From NCBI GenBank assembly GCA_023667315.1, contig JAMPAI010000001.1:1-64000 (forward strand): 64,000 nt of DNA, given 5' to 3'. Below, one piece after another: positions 1-7,425 of the stretch. The notes under the pieces were generated by a model. It was not told the origin of the DNA, searched no databases, and saw only the letters and a list, made by a program, of their open reading frames with translations. Source of the stretch: Ruminococcus flavefaciens (GTDB lineage Bacteria > Bacteroidota > Bacteroidia > Bacteroidales > P3). Both the position numbers and the translations under genes were made by a program. The stretch's first letter is position 1. Every line of letters begins with the position of its first letter.

Positions 1-30
1 AAACAAAAACAGTTAAACAGCCCCTAATGT

Positions 31-155
31 GTCAACCTTTTTCAGGGAAAGTCAACCTTCGGGGTTTTATGTCTGACTTTTTGCAGAAAATGCTCGTTTT
101 TATGTCTGACTTTTTGCAAAAAATCGATGATTATATATCTGACTTTTTGCAGAAA
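31..155. repeat. 33-bp-period direct repeats upstream of the AAA ATPase
   Basis: Three near-identical copies of TCTGACTTTTTGCA begin at 72, 105 and 138, exactly 33 bp apart, each followed by GAAA or AAAA. Just before them GTCAACCTT occurs at 31 and again at 51, a related but diverged 20-bp-period pair. Copy 3 ends about 9 bp before the -7 box of the downstream ATPase, so the array covers the region where a regulator would bind. The period is a multiple of three, so the array can also be read as a small open frame repeating Ser-Asp-Phe-Leu-Gln-Lys. I favour a cis-acting repeat, but the sequence does not settle it. Confidence 0.75.
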
Positions 156-159
156 CAGT

Positions 160-167
160 TATCTTTG
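160..167 (+). promoter_or_regulatory. -7 box of the ATPase gene
   Basis: TATCTTTG matches the Bacteroidetes -7 consensus TAnnTTTG and lies 20 nt before the ATG at 188. No TTTG is found at the usual 19-21 nt upstream; that space is occupied by repeat copy 3. Confidence 0.55.
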
Positions 168-187
168 CACAAGATATATAATGTCTT

Positions 188-1537
188 ATGCAAAGAATCT
201 ATTATTCGCGCCTTATAGATGCCTATCTGCTTGACTGGAAAAACGAGCCGGAGCACAAGCCGCTGCTGCTTCGTGGAGCCCGGCAGGTGGGAAAGTCTTC
301 TGCCGTCCGGCAACTCGGAAAGGCGTTCAAATATTTTGTGGAGGTTAATTTCGAGCGGGACAGGGAGATTATTCCGGCTTTTACGGGAAACCTTAAGCCG
401 CGAGAGATAGCTTCCCGCCTGTCGGCTTTTTACGGAATACCGGTCATACCGAACCAAACGCTTTTGTTTTTAGATGAAATCCAGGCTTGTCCGGAGGCGA
501 TACACAGCCTTTGGTTTTTTTACGAAGATTATCCGGAACTTCATGTGGTGGCGGCAGGTTCGCTGCTGGAATTCGCGTTGAAGAAAATAAGGTCGTTCGG
601 GGTGGGAAGGGTCCGTTCCCTCTTTATGTATCCGATGTCTTTCGATGAGTTTCTGCTTGCCACAGGACACGAGACCTGGCTGGAAGCCAAACGGGAAGCC
701 TCTCCGGAAAATCCCGTGTTCGCGGCCTTGCACGAAAAATTGGTGGAAAGTTTCCGTAACTATTTGATAGTGGGTGGTATGCCGGAATCGGTTCACCAAT
801 GGATAAAGACGGGAAACCTGTTGAGATGCAGGCAGGTTCAAGACGATATCATGTTGGCTTATGAAGATGATTTCTCTAAATACGAGGAAAAGGTTGATCC
901 TGTGTTGTTGCGGAAAACGCTTCGTAGCGTGGCCTTGCAGGTAGGATCTAAGTTCGTGTATGGCGAAGTGCATGGAGAGTATCGTACGCAGAAAGTAAAG
1001 GAGGCGTTGGAGTTGCTTAAGGATGCCGGACTGATAAAGCCGGTGATCCATACGGCGGCCAACGGTGTTCCGCTCGGTGCGGAAATCAACGAAAAGTTCG
1101 TTAAATATATTTTCTTGGACAGCGGATTGATGCTTCGCCTGTTGGGTTTGGAAAACACAGGGGAGGCATCGGATCTCTCCAGGCAGATTCTTGTGGGGAG
1201 TGCGACAGATATCGTGAATAAGGGCAATGTGGCGGAGATGACGGTGGGTTGGGAATTGCTTAAATACAATACGCCTGCCCAGCGGCACGATCTGTATTAT
1301 TGGCAGAACCTGAACAGAGGCGCACAGGCCGAGGTGGATTATGTTATCGTTCAGGATATGAAAGTGGTTCCCTTGGAGGTGAAGGCGGGTACCAAAGGTT
1401 CGATGAAAAGCATGTATCAGTTTATGAGGGATAAGGGACTTTCCTACGGAATAAGGACTTCTCTCGAGAATTTCGGTCGGTTGGAAAACGTGGATATCGT
1501 TCCCTTGTACGCTTTGTCCGGACTGTATCGTTCGTAA
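188..1537 (+). CDS. AAA ATPase with C-terminal DUF4143
   Basis: A 449-residue protein of the ATPase family widespread in Bacteroidetes and archaea. The Walker A motif GARQVGKSS lies at residues 30-38 and Walker B LLFLDEIQ at about 92-99. The C-terminal third carries the DUF4143 signature, in which AEVDYVI is followed by VPLEVKAG; this pattern resembles a PD-(D/E)xK nuclease core. The cellular role of the family is unknown, with proposals including defence or DNA-associated functions. The gene stands alone behind its own promoter and a repeat array, and is AT-richer than the peptidase gene that follows. The start is the first ATG after the -7 box, giving a normal family N-terminus before Walker A. 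Confidence 0.9.
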   Translation: MQRIYYSRLIDAYLLDWKNEPEHKPLLLRGARQVGKSSAVRQLGKAFKYFVEVNFERDREIIPAFTGNLKPREIASRLSAFYGIPVIPNQTLLFLDEIQACPEAIHSLWFFYEDYPELHVVAAGSLLEFALKKIRSFGVGRVRSLFMYPMSFDEFLLATGHETWLEAKREASPENPVFAALHEKLVESFRNYLIVGGMPESVHQWIKTGNLLRCRQVQDDIMLAYEDDFSKYEEKVDPVLLRKTLRSVALQVGSKFVYGEVHGEYRTQKVKEALELLKDAGLIKPVIHTAANGVPLGAEINEKFVKYIFLDSGLMLRLLGLENTGEASDLSRQILVGSATDIVNKGNVAEMTVGWELLKYNTPAQRHDLYYWQNLNRGAQAEVDYVIVQDMKVVPLEVKAGTKGSMKSMYQFMRDKGLSYGIRTSLENFGRLENVDIVPLYALSGLYRS

Positions 1538-1587
1538 ACACCCGGTGGGTGCAAACCAAAGCGGTGATGGCGCGCTGTATTTTTTAC

Positions 1588-1597
1588 TATATTCGCG
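1588..1597 (+). promoter_or_regulatory. Variant -7 box TATATTCGCG of the peptidase gene
   Basis: TATATTCG fits TAnnTTYG, a C-variant of the Bacteroidetes -7 box, and is followed by CG as at several other sites in this window. It lies 39 nt before the ATG at 1637. No clear -33 element was seen. Confidence 0.45.
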
Positions 1598-1636
1598 AAA
1601 GTTTAAAAACAGAAAATCTAAACCCCAAAAAATAAA

Positions 1637-2830
1637 ATGAAGAACCTTTTATTGACAATCGGCCTGGCTTTGGCGGTGGTTTTCTCCGCCCAGGCGCAGA
1701 AAGGTAAGAAAGACGACAAGAAAGCCGTCTATCAGTTTACCGAAGTAAAGAACATCGACAACACCTCCGTAAAGGACCAGAACCGTTCGGGCACCTGCTG
1801 GAGCTTCTCGGGAACCTCTTTCCTCGAATCGGAACTGCTCCGCATGGGCAAGGGCGAATTCGACCTTTCCGACATGTATCCCGTGTATAAGTGCTACCTG
1901 TTGAAGGGCGACAAATACGTTCGCCTGCACGGCAAGACCGAACTGGCCACCGGCGGTGCGAGCAACGACGTGGTGGACGTGCTGGAAGTCTTCGGCGTGG
2001 TTCCCGAAGAAGCCTTCCCCGGCCTCAACTACGGTGCCGATGCCCACGACCACAGCGAACTGGATGCCGTGCTCACCAACTTCCTTAAAGCCGTGGTAAG
2101 CGGCCGCAAGATCACCACTGCCTGGCAGCCCGCCTACAAGGCCATCCTGAACACCTACCTGGGCGACGAACCCGAAAAGTTCACCTACAACGGCAAGGAG
2201 TACACCCCCCGCAGTTTTGCCGACGAACTGGGACTGAAGGCCGAAGACTATGTGAAGTTCACCTCCTACACCCATCATCCTTTCTACACGATGTACGAAA
2301 TGGACGTGCCCGACAACTGGAATCACGGCATGGTTTACAACGTGCCCCTCGATGAATTCCAGCAGATCGTGGACGAAGCCGTGAACAACGGTTACTCCCT
2401 GGTTTGGGGCGGTGACGTGAGCGACCCCGGCTTCTCCTGGAAGAACGGCGTGGCCATCATGCCCGACATGGAGGCGGCCGACCTGAGCGGCACTGACCGC
2501 GACAAGTGGGAAACCCTCTCGCAGTCCGAAAAACGCAAGAGCGCCTACAGCTTCGAACGTATCGTTCCCGAAAAGAACATCACCCAGGAAGAACGTCAGA
2601 AGAACTACGACAACTGGAGCGCCACCGACGACCACGGCATGCACTTGGTAGGCATCGCCAAAGACCAGAACGGCAATATGTACTACAAGATCAAGAACTC
2701 CTGGAACGTGGACAACCCCTACAAAGGCTACCTCTACATGTCGGTGCCTTTCTTCCGCGCCAACACGCTCGACATCATGGTGCACAAAGACGCCGTTCCG
2801 GCCGCCATCAAAGCCAAATTGGGACTGTAA
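1637..2830 (+). CDS. Secreted C1B family cysteine aminopeptidase (PepC / bleomycin-hydrolase type)
   Basis: A 397-residue papain-like peptidase. It begins with a signal peptide (residues 1-20, ending in SAQA), so it acts in the periplasm or outside, unlike cytosolic PepC. The catalytic set is readable: oxyanion Gln48 and nucleophile Cys54 in DQNRSGTCWSF, His336 in DDHGMHLVG, and Asn354 in KIKNSWN. The long insertion between Cys and His is typical of the bleomycin hydrolase/PepC branch. It would release amino acids from peptides, which suits a proteolytic anaerobe whose window also encodes lysine fermentation. The gene is monocistronic, with its own -7 box and a strong terminator. The physiological substrate cannot be read from sequence. 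Confidence 0.9.
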   Translation: MKNLLLTIGLALAVVFSAQAQKGKKDDKKAVYQFTEVKNIDNTSVKDQNRSGTCWSFSGTSFLESELLRMGKGEFDLSDMYPVYKCYLLKGDKYVRLHGKTELATGGASNDVVDVLEVFGVVPEEAFPGLNYGADAHDHSELDAVLTNFLKAVVSGRKITTAWQPAYKAILNTYLGDEPEKFTYNGKEYTPRSFADELGLKAEDYVKFTSYTHHPFYTMYEMDVPDNWNHGMVYNVPLDEFQQIVDEAVNNGYSLVWGGDVSDPGFSWKNGVAIMPDMEAADLSGTDRDKWETLSQSEKRKSAYSFERIVPEKNITQEERQKNYDNWSATDDHGMHLVGIAKDQNGNMYYKIKNSWNVDNPYKGYLYMSVPFFRANTLDIMVHKDAVPAAIKAKLGL

Positions 2831-2853
2831 AAACGTTTAGTTGACTTTTGGCA

Positions 2854-2886
2854 AAAAGGCTGATTAGGAACTCTAATCAGCCTTTT
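2854..2886. terminator. Bidirectional intrinsic terminator
   Basis: A perfect 14-bp stem (AAAAGGCTGATTAG at 2854-2867 pairing with 2873-2886) with a 5-nt loop and T-rich ends on both strands. It lies between the convergent peptidase gene and the CxxCH beta-propeller gene ending at 2908, so it can serve both. Confidence 0.92.
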
Positions 2887-2907
2887 GTATTATCGGGGAA
2901 ACTATTT

Positions 2908-4665
2908 TTAATGCCCGCTCTCGCTGGCGGGTCGTGAAGCTTTTTTGTATTTATCCAAACCACAGACCTTGATTGTGACGCCCTCGCCATGGGCAACTTT
3001 AGCGGTTTCGTTCACATCGAATTGCGCCCGCTCCGTACTAAGGAAAGGAAACAAAAACGCCCGGAGATTACGTTCATAAAAATTCGTCGATTGTTGAGGT
3101 AGGATGAATGGTTTGGAAAAGGTTCCATCCAAAACATGCGATATGTATATTTCGGGAACACCGAAAGTTTCCCGATTGCTGGCAAAAACCATCCAACGAC
3201 CATTATGGGAAAAGGTATGGAATGTTTCGGAACCGTCGGTATTCAGTGCGTTGATGGGTTCGATACGGTATCCGCATTCCACGTCGGCGGGAATCAGACC
3301 TGAGGCGGTACTATCATTTAGACAGATCTTATACAAATCACCCATTACCTGAACGGAAAAAGTGGTTGTAGGCAAAGCACTGACGATTATATATTTTCCA
3401 TCCGGAGAAGCAAAAGGCATCGTTGCGCTTAAATTCATGTTTGAGAAGCGTGCCACCGTGCGTAGATTGGAAAATTCTCGTGTTTCGGGGTTAAAGTCTA
3501 TCTGCATAAGGTCGGCCCGTAACGCATTGTTCTGCTCGATTTGATCGTTGGGCCTTCTCAAATAAGAGGGTAAAAGTTTCATGTCTCTAAAGAAAAGCGA
3601 GTCATTGCTTGTCGTAGTGACCTGTTTTCGGGTGCGTTCCAAGGCAAGGCTTTCAGCAGAAGAACCTCGTACCGGTGTCCTGCAAAAGAATAAAGAGCGT
3701 CCGTCAACCGAAAAGCAGGGAAAGACATCATCGTATTCATCGGAGATGAGGTCTTCGCAAGAAAAAAGTTCTAAGGTTTTGGTGTCTAATATAACGATAT
3801 CACCCATTGTATCGACGGTTACAAGTCCTTTACGGCGTGGCGTGGAAAAATGCTTTGAATAGACTTGGTTTGTAGAGAAAGCGATAAAATCTCCGCCTGT
3901 ATGCCAAGAGGGATAAACGAGCCGGAGGCCGGGATAGGCATCCGGAATTTTCAATTTGGTTAGTTTGCCGTCTTTGGCAAGCAGCGTCCCCGTTAGAGTT
4001 CCGCGCAGGTGAACAAGAAAATTGTTGATGTTGTTCCCTTCGCAGGCGTGGCAATTCATGCAATTGCGATTCATCATGAAATTATCAAGGAGAGGTTTTG
4101 TCTCAAAATTTTCTAAGTTTTTTTGCTCTATAACGATATGATTGTAAGAGGCATCTTCGAAAATACTGGTACGGTAAATGATGTATGGGTCGATGGAATC
4201 ACCGGAGACAAACCAGACCCAAGGAGAAAACGATACCAAACTATCGGGTTTCTGTTTGGGATGAGCCGTAACGGAAACTTTGATGAATCCATCACGCGAT
4301 TTTCTCAGCAGTTCATGCCATTGTTCAATATGTTCGTTTGAGAAAGTTGTTGGCCAAGGAGCGAATCGTATAGAGTCAACCATATGCACGTTGTCGAAAA
4401 TTAAATCCGACATACTGTCTCCGAAAACGAAACCGGAAAAGCATACTTCGGCAATTTGCCAATTCGGATCTGCATGAGTGAACCCTAAGGGTGCGATATT
4501 GACGGGTAATACAATGCTGTCGGAATAGGCAGGAATGGAGGCCAATTGATGTTCGCTCACATGAACTTGTTTTTTGCGTTCCCGCTTGCCGGCCAGTCCA
4601 ACCAGCAGAATGCCGCAAAATAAGGCGAAAATCAGGAGAAAACGATAAAAAAGGCGGTTTGTCAT
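2908..4665 (-). CDS. CxxCH-containing TolB-like beta-propeller envelope protein, copy 2
   Basis: A 585-residue protein with an N-terminal membrane anchor or signal (residues 6-25, no lipobox Cys). Residues about 30-190 form a domain of unknown type, followed by a c-type heme motif C202-M-N-C-H206 and then PD40/TolB-like propeller blades (for example YPSWHTGGDFIAFS, DVFPCFSVDGRSLFF, MPFASPDGKYIIVS). It is a clear paralogue of the gene at 5835-7424: both share a VNIAPL/CNISPL segment, LLDNF or LFDNR just before CxxCH, and the same blade order. It is last in the minus-strand group, 13 nt after the gene at 4679. A covalently bound heme is inferred from the motif only. I do not recognise a named function. 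Confidence 0.8.
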   Translation of the reverse strand: MTNRLFYRFLLIFALFCGILLVGLAGKRERKKQVHVSEHQLASIPAYSDSIVLPVNIAPLGFTHADPNWQIAEVCFSGFVFGDSMSDLIFDNVHMVDSIRFAPWPTTFSNEHIEQWHELLRKSRDGFIKVSVTAHPKQKPDSLVSFSPWVWFVSGDSIDPYIIYRTSIFEDASYNHIVIEQKNLENFETKPLLDNFMMNRNCMNCHACEGNNINNFLVHLRGTLTGTLLAKDGKLTKLKIPDAYPGLRLVYPSWHTGGDFIAFSTNQVYSKHFSTPRRKGLVTVDTMGDIVILDTKTLELFSCEDLISDEYDDVFPCFSVDGRSLFFCRTPVRGSSAESLALERTRKQVTTTSNDSLFFRDMKLLPSYLRRPNDQIEQNNALRADLMQIDFNPETREFSNLRTVARFSNMNLSATMPFASPDGKYIIVSALPTTTFSVQVMGDLYKICLNDSTASGLIPADVECGYRIEPINALNTDGSETFHTFSHNGRWMVFASNRETFGVPEIYISHVLDGTFSKPFILPQQSTNFYERNLRAFLFPFLSTERAQFDVNETAKVAHGEGVTIKVCGLDKYKKASRPASESGH

Positions 4666-4678
4666 GGCTCCTTAGTTT

Positions 4679-5803
4679 TTAATAGGCGATGCCGTCCCAT
4701 ACAAAGTAGAACATATAGGTATCCCCGTGCTTTTTTTGCATCTCAGTTAAAGTCATTGCTCCATTTTGCAGAAGATAAAAATCGTTGAACCAACGCTCAA
4801 AACAGGCAATGACATTTGGTTCAATCCGTAGTTCTCCACTTCGCCATTGTAATAGATCTTCTCTGGAAGTGTTATTGGAGATCAAATAATTTTCTGAAAG
4901 CAAGAAAGCTTCCTGTACGTATGTTGGCAGGCGTTTTGCTCCTGATTCACGATAAGAATCTATGATAAAGGGCAATAAGTCCAATTGTTTGTAAAGCAAC
5001 TGCAACAAGGTAAAATAGTCTAGAAGACAAGCCGCTTGTTTGTCGTTTAGGTTCAAAGCTTCTTTTTCGGCGGCGTTGATTGGATAAAAAAGTTGAATCC
5101 AGGCATCGGTGGTATAAGGTTCGTGGGGCAGAAAATAAGGCAGGCTGTCCCAAGCCCAGAGAGCCTGTTTTCCTTCCTGCATTTTTTGATACCACCTTGT
5201 CTGTTCTTCTTCCGGCAAATAGGAGATGTACCGTCGGGCCAGACTAAGCCGACCGGTCTTTATGCATATTTGGGTCAATAGTCGGGCGGAAAACAAATCA
5301 AGACCGTTGCGGTCTGTGGCGCAGATCATGGTGGACAAGGCAGGGATATATAGTCCACATGCCATGGTTAGGCAACTATAAGGCTTTGCTATCTCTATGG
5401 CGGGAAAACCGAAAGGCAACATAAGCCCCATTTCAGGAATGTCGTGATAGGAAAGGAAATCTTCGTTGAGCTGGCCATTTGTCAGAAGCGCCCATTTTAG
5501 AATGGTGGCCATCTCCGCCCGTGCGGAGTCCGATTTTGAAGCTATCTGGAAATAATGCTCTGCAGAGGTACGGGCTGTCAAGGGGTCTTCATGCTCTAAC
5601 GCAAGCCGTGCGGATTGTATATGATTTGAGCGTGTTGACGTTGTATCCGCTGTGTCGATGGTGCATGTTTGGCGTAAAGATTTTGGATGTTGCCGTGTTG
5701 TCTGCTCTCTCTCTCTCTTTAGAAAATCAAAATCCTTTCCATGTAATTCGGAAACAGGTAAGTATATAAAAAGAAACAACACATACCAAAGGCACTTATT
5801 CAT
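4679..5803 (-). CDS. Secreted alpha-helical protein related to the DUF6057 C-terminal domain
   Basis: A 374-residue protein with a signal peptide (residues 1-22) and no further membrane segments. The body is helical and repeat-like. Its C-terminus contains PTYVQEAFLLSENY and later TLTEMQKKHGDTYMFYF, which align with PRHLQEALLASFDY and SFAELQRKWSHTYWFYD at the end of the protein encoded at 7426-9273. It therefore looks like a soluble version of that protein's extracytoplasmic part. It sits between two CxxCH propeller genes, completing the second copy of a two-gene module. A -7 box lies 7 nt before its ATG. Function unknown; the family name DUF6057 for the larger relative is from memory. Confidence 0.7.
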   Translation of the reverse strand: MNKCLWYVLFLFIYLPVSELHGKDFDFLKREREQTTRQHPKSLRQTCTIDTADTTSTRSNHIQSARLALEHEDPLTARTSAEHYFQIASKSDSARAEMATILKWALLTNGQLNEDFLSYHDIPEMGLMLPFGFPAIEIAKPYSCLTMACGLYIPALSTMICATDRNGLDLFSARLLTQICIKTGRLSLARRYISYLPEEEQTRWYQKMQEGKQALWAWDSLPYFLPHEPYTTDAWIQLFYPINAAEKEALNLNDKQAACLLDYFTLLQLLYKQLDLLPFIIDSYRESGAKRLPTYVQEAFLLSENYLISNNTSREDLLQWRSGELRIEPNVIACFERWFNDFYLLQNGAMTLTEMQKKHGDTYMFYFVWDGIAY

Positions 5804-5810
5804 TTCCTCG

Positions 5811-5818
5811 CAAAGTTA
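5811..5818 (-). promoter_or_regulatory. -7 box directly before the start codon at 5803
   Basis: On the minus strand TAACTTTG, a perfect TAnnTTTG match followed by CG, ends 7 nt before the ATG. Transcription would begin at or next to the start codon. The intervening CGAGGAA could instead act as a ribosome binding site for readthrough from the upstream gene. Confidence 0.5.
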
Positions 5819-5834
5819 AATTGTTGATGCCTCT

Positions 5835-7424
5835 TTAATTTATGGGGTTTGATGGCAATGGAGAAACAAAAATACGTTCACCATCTATCAGAACCGAATC
5901 CACTTCCTTTATCGGCATGGTCGAGATCTCCTTGGCCTTGGCCGCGCTGATGGCCGCCGGGGTCTTGGCGAATTCCGGCACATTATACGATTTCAAGAAG
6001 GTAAGGTAGAAAGCCGGGTCGCGTTGCGGCAGCAGGAAAGGCTTGCTGCTCACCCCGTTCGAATCCAAATAGGTAAAGTAGGGGCGGGAATAGAGGTTGT
6101 CTTCGCGCTTGCTGCTGAACATCAGCCATTTGCCGTTGCTGCTGAACGTATGGTAACTTTCGGTGAACGGGCTGTTTACGTGTTCCATCTTCTTCATCCA
6201 AAAGTTCTTGGAGGCTGGAATCCAATTGCTGTCTTTGGGCAGGGAGCCGGTCATGTCCACCAAGTACAGGTCGCTTTCGGGGTGCCGGATGGGAAACGTT
6301 CCGTGGTCGCTCAAGCAGAACACCAAAAACCGTCCGTCGGGCGTAAGGCGAGGAAAAGATGCCGTGCCTTTGGTGATGTTGAAGTCCACGACCGTATCGA
6401 TCCGGCCGAAAGTGTTCGTTTTTTCATCGAAAGCGATACGCACCAGGTTGTATTTTATCTTCTTGGAATAATCCACATCGTTTTCCAGGCTGTCGCGGGG
6501 AGGATTGGGGCTTTGGCAGAAGTAGAGGTACTTGCCGTCCCAACTCCAATAGGGGAATGTTTCCTCCACGGTGTCGGAAGATATGCGGCTGTCGGTAAAG
6601 ATCATATTGCGGTCGATGTCATAAACGATCATGTCGCCTATGGAATCGAACACTTCCGTGCGGCGAACAATATCCTTGCTGTGCACGAATGGGTAGGCGC
6701 TCGATGTGCCGAATGCAATCAGCCTTTTATTGGGATGCCAGGAAGGATAGACACCACCTTGCGGAAAGCGGTCCGATTTCATATCGATCCGTAAGACGGT
6801 ATCGTTCCTTATGATAAAAGTGCCCACACGGTTAAACCGCACGTGATAAACCAGATGGGAGCCGTCCGTTTGTGCAAAAGTATGACAGTTTACACAACCG
6901 TATTCCTGTAAACGGTTGTCGAAAAGAAGTCGTTGCGAAGCATCTTGTAAATTGTATTCTATGGTTTGAAGCAGGTTCGACATCTGATAACTCGGTTCGA
7001 TCAGACGGCAGGAAAAATAAAGGTCGATGCTGTCCTGAACATCCCAGTAAAAGCGAACGCTTGCATTATGTTGCAAGCTATTTCCCATCAACTGCAAATC
7101 CACCCAAAGACGACGGCCTGAGTTTTTTTGCAGACATTCATGCCATATTTTGGGGTTGAATTTAACGAAGTTCTTACCTTTTATTCTCAAGGTATCGCTT
7201 TCGGATCCCCAAACCTTTAATGAATAGCCGGAATAAGGAGGTAATACATAAAAATTGAGAGGGGAAATATTGCAGGGAATCGATACATTGGTATAGTCGG
7301 GATAAATAAAGGTATCTTTTGGGGAAAGCCTTTGCATTTGTGCCAAGTTGACTTGTTTGTGGCAAGCGGTAAACAATATCCCCGAAACCACCCATAAAAT
7401 GATATTGAATAATTTAGTTTTCAT
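5835..7424 (-). CDS. CxxCH-containing TolB-like beta-propeller lipoprotein, copy 1
   Basis: A 529-residue lipoprotein with lipobox LFTAC and lipidated Cys21. After a domain of unknown type (about 25-165) comes C177-V-N-C-H181, a c-type heme attachment motif, and then a propeller with blades such as YPSWHPNKRLIAFG, TFPYWSWDGKYLYF, FPRLTPDGRFLVF and TFSSNGKWLMFSS. It starts 1 nt from the end of the membrane protein gene at 7426, so the two are translationally linked. Base composition changes along the gene: the N-terminal half is AT-rich like its upstream neighbour, the C-terminal half GC-rich. No cytochrome maturation genes lie nearby. Heme binding and any redox role are inferred from the motif. 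Confidence 0.8.
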   Translation of the reverse strand: MKTKLFNIILWVVSGILFTACHKQVNLAQMQRLSPKDTFIYPDYTNVSIPCNISPLNFYVLPPYSGYSLKVWGSESDTLRIKGKNFVKFNPKIWHECLQKNSGRRLWVDLQLMGNSLQHNASVRFYWDVQDSIDLYFSCRLIEPSYQMSNLLQTIEYNLQDASQRLLFDNRLQEYGCVNCHTFAQTDGSHLVYHVRFNRVGTFIIRNDTVLRIDMKSDRFPQGGVYPSWHPNKRLIAFGTSSAYPFVHSKDIVRRTEVFDSIGDMIVYDIDRNMIFTDSRISSDTVEETFPYWSWDGKYLYFCQSPNPPRDSLENDVDYSKKIKYNLVRIAFDEKTNTFGRIDTVVDFNITKGTASFPRLTPDGRFLVFCLSDHGTFPIRHPESDLYLVDMTGSLPKDSNWIPASKNFWMKKMEHVNSPFTESYHTFSSNGKWLMFSSKREDNLYSRPYFTYLDSNGVSSKPFLLPQRDPAFYLTFLKSYNVPEFAKTPAAISAAKAKEISTMPIKEVDSVLIDGERIFVSPLPSNPIN

Positions 7425-7425
7425 G

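Noticed and set aside
68-155. Possible CRISPR array
   Set aside because: Only three copies of a 14-20 bp unit with 13-19 bp between them, no cas genes, and the period keeps a reading frame.
27-218. A 63-codon frame with SDFLQK repeats as a real peptide gene
   Set aside because: It overlaps the ATPase start and its -7 box, has no promoter of its own in view, and the repeats fit a cis-acting site better. Kept as an alternative only.
1539-1551. Terminator after the ATPase gene (CACCC-GGT-GGGTG)
   Set aside because: The stem is 5 bp with a 3-nt loop and no T-run.
6058-6072. tRNA-like T-loop (GTTCGAATCC)
   Set aside because: Lies inside the propeller coding sequence with no acceptor or anticodon stem around it.
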